From an uncultured Candidatus Melainabacteria bacterium (GTDB lineage: Bacteria > Cyanobacteriota > Vampirovibrionia > Gastranaerophilales > Gastranaerophilaceae), in contig CAKUUY010000018.1 in the NCBI GenBank assembly GCA_934693235.1, positions 1 to 36,156 on the forward strand: 36,156 bases of DNA. The letters are read 5' to 3'. How positions within the stretch are numbered: the first letter of the stretch is position 1; the number at the start of each line of letters is the position of its first letter. Under the pieces are notes generated by a model. It saw only the letters and a list, made by a program, of their open reading frames with translations, ran no database searches and had not been told where the DNA came from. Position numbers and translations under genes: made by a program. Shown one piece after another: positions 24,296 through 31,886 of this stretch.

Positions 24296-24586
24296 ATGAA
24301 AGATTTATGTGAACTTAATACTTTGGATATTGATTTTTCCAAATTAGCGCCAATTCAGGACGTATCAGAAAATATTTTACTGTCTGAAGAATTGATGGAA
24401 AAATACAAAATAGAAATTGATGAAAGCAAGATTGAACAAATTATCGCAGAAATTCCTGAAGAACACAGACAAACATTAACGTTTGATGAAAAAATCGAAT
24501 ACATCAGGAAAATTCTTGCATATGATGTATCTGTTCCAATTAAAAACTTGTTTGACGATGTGATTCATTTTGTATCAAAAATCTAA
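24296..24586 (+). CDS. Small acidic helical protein, second of a tandem pair
   Basis: 96 aa, behind AAGGAG. Acidic, helical, cytoplasmic. Residues 20-70 have a pattern of charged helices (E-E-L-M-E-K-Y-K-I-E-I-D-E-S-K-I-E-Q-I). The end, D-V-S-V-P-I-K-N-L-F-D-D-V-I-H-F-V-S, aligns with the end of the previous protein: D, P, N, F, D, V, S are identical and most other positions are similar. The N-terminal halves do not align by eye. This suggests a common C-terminal docking or interaction helix. No known family. It ends 6 nt before a 14-bp bidirectional terminator hairpin. Confidence 0.7.
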   Translation: MKDLCELNTLDIDFSKLAPIQDVSENILLSEELMEKYKIEIDESKIEQIIAEIPEEHRQTLTFDEKIEYIRKILAYDVSVPIKNLFDDVIHFVSKI

Positions 24587-24592
24587 AAATTT

Positions 24593-24623
24593 AACTCCCT
24601 TTTGAATATTTCAAAAGGGAGTT
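24593..24623. terminator. Bidirectional terminator, 14-bp perfect stem
   Basis: AACTCCCTTTTGAA (24593-24606) pairs with TTCAAAAGGGAGTT (24610-24623) around a 3-nt loop. On the minus strand it is followed by AAATTTTTAG, fitting the Spy-like gene that ends at 24649; on the plus strand it closes the small-protein pair but lacks a good T-run. Confidence 0.75.
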
Positions 24624-24648
24624 ATGTATAAAAATAGATTGCTTATTA

Positions 24649-25269
24649 TTAATTATTTACTTTGTGTTTGTATCCAAATAAGTGCCATTTTTTGTGTACC
24701 GGACACAAAACTTCGTTTTGTTCTCCGTAATACATTTTTTCTCCGAATGGCCGAAGTTTTGGATCGCGTTTATAAAAAGCTTTATTTTTCATGCAATATT
24801 TAACTTCTTTTTTCTCCATTTTTCGAACAGAATTGTATTTGGATTTCTGTTCGGAATTTAAAATTGTCTTGAATTCTTTGTCATATTTTTTGCCGATTTG
24901 TTGCATTTCTTTTTCTATATTTTTGACAACTTTTTCTTGTTTTTTTAAGGCGTTTTCACTTGCATTGTGCTTGCACATATTATCAAGAACATATTTTTCT
25001 TTTTCATATTCTTGGAATTGTTTTCCTAATTCTTCGTAACGTTTTTTGTCAATAATATCTTTACATTTTTGTTGATCGTTTGAAAGATTTAAAACATTGT
25101 ATAAAGTGGCTCTTTCGTTGTACATTGATGTCATTAAATCAAGACATTTTGTCTGCTTGCAACAATCGCAAGATTGAGGAGTACTAATATTTACAGGTTT
25201 TGTTTCGGCCAAAACTTTTGTCATTGAAAATAACATTAAAATTGATAAAAATATAATAATTTTTTTCAT
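24649..25269 (-). CDS. Spy/CpxP-like periplasmic protein with LTxxQ-type motifs
   Basis: 206 aa. Signal peptide (MKKIIIFLSILMLFSMTKVLA, cut near 21), then a Cys cluster (C34, C36, C37, C42) and a helical body carrying two variants of the LTxxQ motif: L-S-N-D-Q (62-66) and L-N-S-E-Q (137-141), with K/E-rich helices between. In Spy and CpxP these motifs mark a periplasmic alpha-helical chaperone or metal/stress sensor. The tail has another Cys/His-rich bit (C-P-V-H-K-K-W-H at 189-196), which together with the N-terminal cysteines could bind metal. No two-component genes are near. Assignment to the fold is moderate; function is inference. Confidence 0.6.
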   Translation of the reverse strand: MKKIIIFLSILMLFSMTKVLAETKPVNISTPQSCDCCKQTKCLDLMTSMYNERATLYNVLNLSNDQQKCKDIIDKKRYEELGKQFQEYEKEKYVLDNMCKHNASENALKKQEKVVKNIEKEMQQIGKKYDKEFKTILNSEQKSKYNSVRKMEKKEVKYCMKNKAFYKRDPKLRPFGEKMYYGEQNEVLCPVHKKWHLFGYKHKVNN

Positions 25270-25342
25270 GAAAATCTCTCTTTCTTTAAAAAATTATTGC
25301 ATAATTTTTTTAGAAAAACAATATTTGTAGTAAACTTTTTTT

Positions 25343-25705
25343 ATGGAAGAAATGAATTTAAGAAATTATGCATATATTGGTGATGCAGTTTGGGAAATTT
25401 TTATTAGAGAAAAAACAATAAAAATTACAGAAAATTCAAAAAAATTACATAAAATTACGACGGAAAAAGTTAAAGCATCTTTTCAAGCTTTTTTGCTTCA
25501 AAAAATGGAAAAAATTTTGACGGAAAGTGAACAAAATATTGCACGTCGCGCGAGAAATTTACCTATTCCGATCGGCAGACGTCATATTCAGGCAGAATAC
25601 AGACAGGCAACAGCTTTTGAGGCATTAATCGGATACTTATATGAGCGTGATAAAGAGCGTCTAGAATATGTAAAAACTTTTCTTGAAAAGTTTATTGAAT
25701 TTTAA
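25343..25705 (+). CDS. mrnC: Mini-ribonuclease III (MrnC)
   Basis: 120 aa, an RNase III catalytic domain without a dsRNA-binding domain. In Bacillus and plants this enzyme trims 23S rRNA precursor ends. The conserved active-site parts are Y-I-G-D-A-V-W-E (11-18, with catalytic-type Asp14) and A-F-E-A-L-I-G-Y-L-Y (91-100, Glu93), plus the basic A-R-R-A-R-N-L (67-73) and Y-R-Q-A-T. No classical ribosome site before the ATG at 25343; a second ATG three codons on is an alternative. A decayed copy of its middle part lies 0.9 kb downstream (26451-26570). cysS, a common neighbour, is absent. Confidence 0.92.
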   Translation: MEEMNLRNYAYIGDAVWEIFIREKTIKITENSKKLHKITTEKVKASFQAFLLQKMEKILTESEQNIARRARNLPIPIGRRHIQAEYRQATAFEALIGYLYERDKERLEYVKTFLEKFIEF

Positions 25706-25849
25706 TAAAAATTTTAAAAAATTTGTAAAAAATTTATCAAAAAACATATAATTGTATGATAAAAAATTTTTAAATTAAATGTATATTGTAAAAATACTAG
25801 AAATGATAAATTTTTTTATAAAAAAAGTAAGAATTTGGAGGGAAATTAA

Positions 25850-26410
25850 ATGAAAAAAGATTATCAAGAAATGATTAAAAACTATCAAGGTGGAGACTTA
25901 GATTTGTCAGGTTGTAATCTTAAAACATTAGAATTGGATCACGTAGAGGGTAGTTTAAACTTGTCAAAATCAACAATTGGCAAACTTTCAATCGGTTGGG
26001 TTTCTAATACATTGAACATGTCAGGTGCAGAAATTAAAAAAATCGAAAGACCAATTGATGCAAATTTCGTAAACATGACAAATGCTAAGATCGGTAAATT
26101 ACCTGAACATATTTGGACAGATAGTTTTACAATGGAAAAGAGCAACATTGAAAAACTGAACACGGATGTAAGAGCAAATGTATTCAATATAAGAAATACA
26201 AAATTAACAGCTTTGCCAAAAAATATGAGAGTTGGCAAATTAATTGTAGATTCAAAAACAGCTAAAAACTTGTCTTTGACAACTTTGAAACAATGTGATG
26301 AATTAGTTTTGGATGATACAAGCTTTTTTATGCAAAACTCATCAGCAAACAACTTTGATTACTCAAATGTTGTAAGCGGTTCAACTATGGAAATGGTAAG
26401 CACATTTTAG
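25850..26410 (+). CDS. Leucine-rich/beta-solenoid protein with ~19-residue repeats
   Basis: 186 aa behind TTGGAGGG. Residues ~15-150 consist of seven tandem units of about 19 residues, for example D-L-D-L-S-G-C-N-L-K-T-L-E-L-D-H-V-E-G, S-L-N-L-S-K-S-T-I-G-K-L-S-I-G-W-V-S-N and N-V-F-N-I-R-N-T-K-L-T-A-L-P-K-N-M-R-V. A rough consensus is x-(L/F)-N-(L/M/I)-x-x-(S/T/A)-x-(I/L)-x-K-L. Such units make a curved leucine-rich or beta-helix solenoid used for protein binding. No signal peptide or membrane helix, so it is probably cytoplasmic, or exported by a non-Sec route. It has its own terminator and lies between mrnC and a decayed mrnC fragment. 25706-25849 upstream is extremely AT-rich with no clear gene. 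Confidence 0.7.
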   Translation: MKKDYQEMIKNYQGGDLDLSGCNLKTLELDHVEGSLNLSKSTIGKLSIGWVSNTLNMSGAEIKKIERPIDANFVNMTNAKIGKLPEHIWTDSFTMEKSNIEKLNTDVRANVFNIRNTKLTALPKNMRVGKLIVDSKTAKNLSLTTLKQCDELVLDDTSFFMQNSSANNFDYSNVVSGSTMEMVSTF

Positions 26411-26432
26411 GTTTTGAATTAAATAAGAATAC

Positions 26433-26466
26433 AAAAACGCTTTGAAAATATTTCAGGGCGTTTTTG
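26433..26466 (+). terminator. Intrinsic terminator of the solenoid gene
   Basis: AAAAACGC (26433-26440) and GCGTTTTT (26458-26465) form the base of a stem that continues through TTTGAAA/TTTCA with a bulge. Its right half lies inside the mrnC-like remnant, so the terminator may have been built from it. Confidence 0.75.
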
Positions 26467-26570
26467 TTACAAAAAATGGAGGAAATTTTAACCGAAAATG
26501 AGTAAAATATCGCTGGTCGTGCGAGGAATTTGCCTATTCTAATTGGTAGACGGCAGTTGCAAAGTAGAAT
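26451..26570 (+). pseudogene. Decayed fragment of mrnC
   Basis: The stretch 26467-26570 reads L-Q-K-M-E-E-I-L-T-E-N-E-stop-N-I-A-G-R-A-R-N-L-P-I-L-I-G-R-R-Q-L-Q, matching mrnC residues 52-84 with an in-frame TAA where mrnC has Gln64. Hand alignment against 25499-25598 gives roughly three-quarters identical bases with a one-base insertion near the end; similarity seems to start near 26451. The N- and C-terminal parts of the gene are missing. Too diverged to be a recent copy. Confidence 0.75.
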
Positions 26571-26583
26571 TTTATAAAAATGT

Positions 26584-26608
26584 AAGGTGGAGAGAAAATC
26601 TTCACCTT
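26584..26608 (+). terminator. Hairpin after the mrnC fragment, weak terminator
   Basis: AAGGTGGA (from 26584) pairs with TTCACCTT (to 26608) with one G-T pair, followed by ATTTGTTAT. A poor T-run makes termination uncertain. Confidence 0.35.
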
Positions 26609-26661
26609 ATTTGTTATGAATAATAATTTCATTCGAAAACATGATTACAAATATATATGGG

Positions 26662-26701
26662 TATAATAGACTGTATATATGCATTAGTATAAGATGAGGA
26701 G
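26662..26701 (+). promoter_or_regulatory. -10 element and ribosome site of the poly-G prepilin
   Basis: TATAAT (26662-26667) has no clear -35 at 17 nt. GAGGAG (26696-26701) lies 7 nt before ATG 26709, an ideal spacing. This fixes the natural start upstream of the G-run, not at the internal TTG (26807) within the FTLAE motif. Confidence 0.55.
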
Positions 26702-26708
26702 ATATTTT

Positions 26709-27508
26709 ATGATAAAGCATAGTTTAAGAAGAGCTATCGGGGGGGGGGCAATCGCAGCGATATAGTACGTGGGACTGGTGAAACAGCTAAAAAAGTCGCT
26801 TTTACTTTGGCTGAGGTTCTCATCACCCTTGGAATTATCGGTGTTGTGGCGGCGTTGACGATACCTAACGTAATCCAACACTATAAAAAGCAAGAAGTTG
26901 TTGCGAGATTAAAATCCGCAGAAAGCATTTTTAACCAAATGCTATATTTTTCGGTTGCCGGAAATGGTGACCCGCAAAACTGGGATTTAGGTGACTATGA
27001 AGGGGCTTCAAGCCAAACAACTTCAAGCGAAGAAATTGCGACTCGAATAACGGAGAAATATTTTTTACCTTATTTAAAAGCTAAAAAATACTATGGATAT
27101 ACTTCATTAGAAAAAGCAGGTTATCCCGTATATCATAGGGCTGATGGCTCTTTGCAAAAACATAATTTGGATGAGAATGATTGGTGGGTTTGTATTATTG
27201 AATTATCTAACGGAATGACAATTTTTTTAAAACCTGACAGCACTGGAGCAGACGAAAATGGAATATATCATTATATTGGCATCTTATTATACATAGATAT
27301 CAACGGTAGAAAAGGCCCAAATGTATGGGGACGTGATTTGTTTTTGGCAAATATTGATACCAGAAAAGGAAGATTTGTTTGGCCAGGTTCTTCTAATAGT
27401 CGAGGTTATTTAAAAAAAGCTTGTAGTGGAGAAATGGCTACGCGTTGTGGAACATTGATTTGGAAAGACGGTTACGAAATCAAAGATGATTATCCTATTA
27501 GGTTGTAA
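26709..27508 (+). CDS. Prepilin/pseudopilin, frame broken at a G10 tract (probable phase-variable OFF state)
   Basis: From ATG 26709 the frame reads M-I-K-H-S-L-R-R-A-I-G-G-G and stops at TAG 26763 after 18 codons. Adding one G (or removing two) to the run at 26739-26748 gives N-R-S-D-I-V-R-G-T-G-E-T-A-K-K-V-A-F-T-L-A-E and then a full prepilin to 27508, about 266 aa. The FTLAE cleavage site, Glu+5, the long hydrophobic helix V-L-I-T-L-G-I-I-G-V-V-A-A-L-T-I-P, a D-I-N-G-R-K-G-P-N motif and C-S...C-G near the end are classic for the pseudopilin-like proteins of gut Melainabacteria. No ATG, GTG or TTG in the pilin frame lies between the G-run and the FTLAE motif, so full-length product needs the shift. 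Either slipped-strand switching or a sequencing error explains it. Confidence 0.8.
26739..26748 (+). repeat. Homopolymer run of ten G inside the prepilin leader
   Basis: G10, the longest mononucleotide G run in this AT-rich window, inside the leader codons for Gly. Frame analysis: length 10 puts the pilin out of frame by 2; 8 or 11 restores it. Poly-G runs of this size are known hot spots for slipped-strand mutation (phase variation) in other bacteria. Confidence 0.85.
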
Positions 27509-27597
27509 AACTTTTGACGAAAGCAGTGCGATACTTGATATAAAATTATTTTGACTCATCTCAGAAAATAAAAAGACAAAAATTTTTAAAAAAGGGG

Positions 27598-27625
27598 TTT
27601 ACAAAAAAAAATCAGCATGTATACT
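27598..27625 (+). promoter_or_regulatory. Promoter of tRNA-Ala
   Basis: TTTACA (27598-27603), 16 nt, TATACT (27620-27625), about 30 nt before the mature tRNA. A GTCGCGAC dyad (27643-27650) lies in the short leader. Confidence 0.65.
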
Positions 27626-27657
27626 AGTAAATGTGGCGAGAGTCGCGACCCGAATGT

Positions 27658-27730
27658 GGGGGTTTAGCTCAGCTGGTAGAGCACCTGCTTTGCACGCAGG
27701 GGGTCAGGAGTTCGAATCTCCTAACCTCCA
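27658..27730 (+). tRNA. tRNA-Ala (anticodon TGC)
   Basis: 73 nt. Acceptor GGGGGTT/AACCTCC (one G-T), D arm GCTC...GAGC with AGCTGGTAGA loop, anticodon arm CCTGC-TTTGCAC-GCAGG with TGC at 27691-27693, five-base variable region, T arm AGGAG-TTCGAAT-CTCCT, discriminator A. The 3' CCA is not encoded and must be added. It reads GCN Ala codons, chiefly GCA. Confidence 0.97.
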
Positions 27731-27733
27731 AAA

Positions 27734-27771
27734 AATAGAGGTAAGATTTTTCTTTACCTCTATTTTTTTGT
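27734..27771 (+). terminator. Intrinsic terminator of tRNA-Ala
   Basis: AAATAGAGGTAA (27734-27745) pairs perfectly with TTACCTCTATTT (27755-27766), 9-nt loop, then TTTT. Confidence 0.88.
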
Positions 27772-27801
27772 ATAGAGAGATGAGAAGCTCTCAAAATGTG
27801 T

Positions 27802-27927
27802 TTAGCATTTGTTAGGATTTTCTGTAACCCTAAATAAGCCATCTTTGATTTTTTTAATTTTATATTTGTCTGATGTAAAAGCTTTTGTGTCAAATATTAC
27901 TTCGTAATATCTACCTTCACTTTTTTA
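27802..27927 (-). pseudogene. 3' remnant of an unidentified gene
   Basis: On the minus strand a 41-codon open stretch ends at TAA 27802 and reads K-S-E-G-R-Y-Y-E-V-I-F-D-T-K-A-F-T-S-D-K and then Y-K-I-K-K-I-K-D-G-L-F-R-V-T-E-N-P-N-K-C. It has protein-like composition but no start codon and a stop directly upstream. It looks like the C-terminal end of a lost gene; identity unknown. The rest of 27772-28000 has nothing else I can support. Confidence 0.45.
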
Positions 27928-28000
27928 CGACTTATACATTATAGGTCTAAATATATTCGAAAATTGCCAAAATGTTAAAGTATATTAAGGCTAACAAATT

Positions 28001-29206
28001 TTAAGATTTATTCTTTGCTACTGCAAAAAGATCATTTATTTTAATGACTTTTGTATCAGAAGCCTTCAGTTGATTTTCTATAAATGAGCTTAATTTATTA
28101 TTTAAAGAGGAACAGAATGTCATTTCTTTAGGAATACCAAGTAACTGAGCAAGTTTTTCTGAATATGATATAAATTCATTTTCAGCTTTTTCGCCAGCAG
28201 TTCTTGCATCTCGTTCCAAAAAATTAGAATAATATTTCTTGGAGCTTATTTCATTTGGACAATATAATATATCTGCTTTTAACATTTGTGGTGCTAATTC
28301 TTTTTCGCCTTCTTGTAAAATTATTTTGTTGTCTTTTCTAAAAAAATTAAAAAAACTCTTGATATATTTTGATATAATTTTATGCTGCCATTTGTGTCTG
28401 TATTCATGATTTAGTGTGTCTACAAGATCATATTTTTCATGTTTTGGATCTATTGTTACATCTTTTGTTCCATTACAATAATACCCATTATATTTTTTTA
28501 ATTTTTTAAATTTTAAATTACCTTTCATCCCAAGTACATCTTGAGATTTTTGTGCATAAAATGACGCAGACTCTACAAAATTTTCATTACTATAATTTCT
28601 TATAAATAAGTATGGATCATCTTTAACTTGCGACACAAGTTCAGATTCTCCATTTATTGTTTGATTAATCACTCTGCCATCTTTCAATCTTGTTGCCGTT
28701 GTTTTTAATGTTTTATCTTCTACATGAATACCTCTTGGTGCTAAATTTTCATATATTTGAGTTTCTAATCTTGAACCATCTGGATTCTGTTTATACTCAA
28801 GTTTCATTCTTTTCATACCTTTTACATCGGTACGGATAGGTTGTACATAAAAAGATTCCCTCACGCCTCCTGTAAGTTTGCCATCAAGAATATGCTTGGT
28901 ATCTGTAAAAAGAATTCCCCCATCACTTTCATAATTACGAATAAATTTTACAGTTTTTTCGCCTTCTCTTTTTTTTACAACAACTTTTTTAAGGAGCTTA
29001 CCATTTTCATCTAAAAATGAATAAACTTTGGATAAACCTTTGCCAAACGCAGTTTCAACTTCAACTCCTTCAAGCACTGATGTTCTTTCAGGAATTAAAT
29101 TTTTAGGTAAAGTGCTAAAATCAAGTTTTTGTTTAGATAATAGCCTGCACCCGTTTTTAGTCCATTTCGGGACTACATTAGTTGCAATTTTGACAATATT
29201 AACCAT
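28001..29206 (-). CDS. Putative zincin-like metallopeptidase (HEYRH), unknown family
   Basis: 401 aa; AGGGGA ribosome site before the ATG. No Sec signal. Residues ~50-190 contain repeats reminiscent of YD/RHS-type beta units (V-Y-S-F-L-D-E-N-G-K-L-L-K-K; Y-K-Q-N-P-D-G-S-R-L-E-T; R-L-K-D-G-R-V-I). The C-terminal part has N-H-E-Y-R-H-K-W-Q-H (266-275), an HExxH zinc motif (H267, E268, H271), and a downstream F-L-E-R-D-A-R (329-335) where E331 could be the third ligand. This HExxH...ExxA pattern is found in several toxin or effector metalloproteases. It is a single-gene unit facing clpB. Catalytic activity, secretion and target are unknown. Confidence 0.65.
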   Translation of the reverse strand: MVNIVKIATNVVPKWTKNGCRLLSKQKLDFSTLPKNLIPERTSVLEGVEVETAFGKGLSKVYSFLDENGKLLKKVVVKKREGEKTVKFIRNYESDGGILFTDTKHILDGKLTGGVRESFYVQPIRTDVKGMKRMKLEYKQNPDGSRLETQIYENLAPRGIHVEDKTLKTTATRLKDGRVINQTINGESELVSQVKDDPYLFIRNYSNENFVESASFYAQKSQDVLGMKGNLKFKKLKKYNGYYCNGTKDVTIDPKHEKYDLVDTLNHEYRHKWQHKIISKYIKSFFNFFRKDNKIILQEGEKELAPQMLKADILYCPNEISSKKYYSNFLERDARTAGEKAENEFISYSEKLAQLLGIPKEMTFCSSLNNKLSSFIENQLKASDTKVIKINDLFAVAKNKS

Positions 29207-29279
29207 TTTTCCCCTATGTATATATAAAGTATTTTTCTATTCAAAAATTGCTTGATTATTATAAAACATTTAAAAATTT

Positions 29280-31886
29280 TTAATGTTCAAAAACTAATTC
29301 TTTTCCATTAAAGTCAACATTAATTTTGTCACTTTTTGAAAATTCTTTTTCAATAATTTTCATTGATAGTGGTATTTCAACAAGTTGGCGGATAACACGT
29401 TTTAAAGGTCTTGCTCCGTATAATGGTTCATAACCCTCATTAGCAAGGAATTTTTTCGCATCTTCTGTGATATTTAATTCAATATCTTGCTCTGCCAAGC
29501 GTTTTTTTAATGAACTTATTTGAATATCAACAATATTGACTAACTCATCTAATGTTAAGGCATTAAATGTTATTATTTCATCAATTCTATTGAGAAATTC
29601 AGGTTTAAACTTTTCTCTTAGTGCGTGGTTTAATTTTTCTTTTTTTGTATTTTTGTCAAAAGATTTGTCTAAAATAATATCGCTTCCAAGGTTACTTGTC
29701 ATTATTATTACAGTGTTTTTAAAATCTACAAGATGTCCTTGACCATCTGTTAAACGACCATCATCAAACATCTGTAACATCAAATTAAATACATCAGGAT
29801 GGGCCTTTTCAACTTCGTCAAAAAGCACAACCGAATATGGTTTTCTCCTAACTGCTTCTGTTAATTGTCCACCTTCTTCATAACCGACGTAACCCGCTGT
29901 TGTTCCAACAAGTCTTGAAATTGCTGCTTTTTCCATAAATTCTGACATATCAATTCTTATAAGTGCATCTTCATCGTTGAACAGAATGTATGCAAGGGTC
30001 TTGCCTAATTCAGTTTTCCCTACACCTGTAGGACCGAGGAATAAAAAAGTTCCTATCGGACGTTTCGGGTCTCTTAGTCCGGAACGAGATAAACGTATGG
30101 CATTTGCAATTTTAGTAACAGCTTCGTCTTGGCCTATAACTCGTTCGTGCATATCGCTTTCCATTTCAATAAGCTTTTTAGATTCATCTTCCATCAAACG
30201 GTTAACCGGAATTCCTGTCCATTTGGCAACGATATTGGCAATGTCGTCTTCGTCAACCTCCTCTTTGAGTAAACGTTTTTTGCCTGATTGAGTTTGAATT
30301 GCCTGTAATTTTTGTTCCATTTCAAGCATTTGGCTGTATTTTAGTTCTAATGCTTGTGACATTTGCGGATTTTTTTTGTTAATTTCAATCTGAGCTTTTA
30401 GTTTTTCAATATTACGTTTTACAGCTGCTGTAGAGTCGATAACTTTTTTTTCTTTAAGCCATTGTTCTTTTAATTTTTCGATTTTTAAATCTATTTCAGA
30501 GATTTTTTTAAGAATTTTTTCAAGTTTTTTGGATGATTCAGAATTTTCATCTTTTTCCAAAGCTTTTTTATTCATTTCTAATTGAATTTTTTGGCGGATG
30601 AAAATATCAATTTCTTCCGGCATAGTGTCAATTTCAATTCTTAGGGCAGATGCTGCTTCGTCAAGTAAGTCTATAGCTTTGTCCGGTAAGCATCTGTCTG
30701 AAATATACCTGTGAGACAGTCTTACGGCTGCTATAATTGCACTATCAAGGATTTTTATACTGTGATAGCCCTCATATTTATCTTTAAGCCCTCTTAAAAT
30801 GCTTATTGTTGTTTCAACTGATGGTTCTTCTGCTACAACAGGTTGGAAACGACGTTCCAGAGCTTTATCTTTTTCTATGTATTTTCGGTATTCATCAGTA
30901 GTTGTTGCCCCAATTACTCTAACATTTCCTCGTGCAAGCATAGGTTTTAGAAGATTTCCCGCGTCCGCAGCCCCCTCTGATGAACCGGCTCCGATAATCG
31001 TATGTATTTCATCGATAAATAGCATCAAATCATCTGCTTTTTCTTCAATAGCTTTGAGAACAGCTTTCAAACGCTCTTCAAATTCCCCTCTGTATGAAGC
31101 TCCGGCGAGTAATGCTCCTAAATCCAGTGCTAAAATTTTGTCATTTTTTAGACTTTCAGGAACATCTCCGGAAATAATTCTTTGAGCCAAACCTTCAATA
31201 ATTGCAGTTTTTCCTACTCCAGGTTCTCCTATAATTACGGGATTGTTTTTAGAGCGACGATTTAAAATTTGAATCGTACGTCTAATCTCATCATCACGCC
31301 CTATAACCGGATCAAGTTTATTTTTTTGAGCAAGAGCTGTTAAGTCTGTTGTATATTTTTCCAAAGCTTCATTTTTCTTTTCTATTTTTGTTGTTTCAGT
31401 AGATTTGGTTGTTGAATTTTCGTCATGAATTGTTTCTTCAACGGTAGTGATATTATTGACTTCTTCAGTCATTTTTTCGTACAATTCAAGTCGATTTATT
31501 TCTGATTGTTCCCAAAGATGGTTGAGAGTTCTGTTGTCTAGTCTAAACAGTGCAAGCATTAGATGTTCAATACTAACTTGTTCATCACCATGTTTTTCTG
31601 CTTCTTCTTGAGCAACTTTCATTAGAACGATTGTATCAGTGGAAAATCTAACGTCTGAAAATTTTCCTCTTGCAAAATATGCGCGTTTTGAAACATAATT
31701 GTTTAACCTATCTATAATTTCAGGGTTTTCAAGTCCTACACGCTCAAATAAAATTTTTGGCAAATCGTTTTGATCCAGCATTAAAGCCAACATCAAATGT
31801 TCCGGAGCAAGTTCCGGATAATTTCTTGCTACAACTATTGATTTTGCTGATTTTATAATCGCTTGAACGTGTTCTGTCAAAAGCAT
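29280..31886 (-). CDS. clpB: ClpB disaggregase (Hsp100 AAA+ ATPase)
   Basis: 868 aa. With DnaK it solubilises protein aggregates after stress. Domains in order: Clp N-domain repeats (1-145), NBD1 with Walker A G-E-P-G-V-G-K-T (220-227) and Walker B F-I-D-E (290-293), the coiled-coil middle domain (about 410-540) typical of ClpB rather than ClpA/ClpC-type, NBD2 with G-P-T-G-V-G-K-T (618-625), and a C-terminal D2 small domain. A GAGGG ribosome site precedes the ATG. There is no visible CIRCE element upstream, so HrcA control is not supported. It is divergent from the uvrA paralogue with a 167-nt gap. Confidence 0.96.
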   Translation of the reverse strand: MLLTEHVQAIIKSAKSIVVARNYPELAPEHLMLALMLDQNDLPKILFERVGLENPEIIDRLNNYVSKRAYFARGKFSDVRFSTDTIVLMKVAQEEAEKHGDEQVSIEHLMLALFRLDNRTLNHLWEQSEINRLELYEKMTEEVNNITTVEETIHDENSTTKSTETTKIEKKNEALEKYTTDLTALAQKNKLDPVIGRDDEIRRTIQILNRRSKNNPVIIGEPGVGKTAIIEGLAQRIISGDVPESLKNDKILALDLGALLAGASYRGEFEERLKAVLKAIEEKADDLMLFIDEIHTIIGAGSSEGAADAGNLLKPMLARGNVRVIGATTTDEYRKYIEKDKALERRFQPVVAEEPSVETTISILRGLKDKYEGYHSIKILDSAIIAAVRLSHRYISDRCLPDKAIDLLDEAASALRIEIDTMPEEIDIFIRQKIQLEMNKKALEKDENSESSKKLEKILKKISEIDLKIEKLKEQWLKEKKVIDSTAAVKRNIEKLKAQIEINKKNPQMSQALELKYSQMLEMEQKLQAIQTQSGKKRLLKEEVDEDDIANIVAKWTGIPVNRLMEDESKKLIEMESDMHERVIGQDEAVTKIANAIRLSRSGLRDPKRPIGTFLFLGPTGVGKTELGKTLAYILFNDEDALIRIDMSEFMEKAAISRLVGTTAGYVGYEEGGQLTEAVRRKPYSVVLFDEVEKAHPDVFNLMLQMFDDGRLTDGQGHLVDFKNTVIIMTSNLGSDIILDKSFDKNTKKEKLNHALREKFKPEFLNRIDEIITFNALTLDELVNIVDIQISSLKKRLAEQDIELNITEDAKKFLANEGYEPLYGARPLKRVIRQLVEIPLSMKIIEKEFSKSDKINVDFNGKELVFEH

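Noticed and set aside
25288..25310. AAAAAATTAT-tgc-ATAATTTTTT inverted repeat between the Spy-like gene and mrnC
   Set aside because: Pure A/T dyad in very AT-rich DNA; could be an operator but is expected by chance too often to claim.
27633..27815. 60-codon plus-strand open frame across the tRNA
   Set aside because: It is a translation of tRNA-Ala and its terminator; no ribosome site or protein-like composition.
30799..31185. 128-codon open frame opposite clpB
   Set aside because: Serine/arginine-rich shadow of the conserved clpB frame; no ribosome site.
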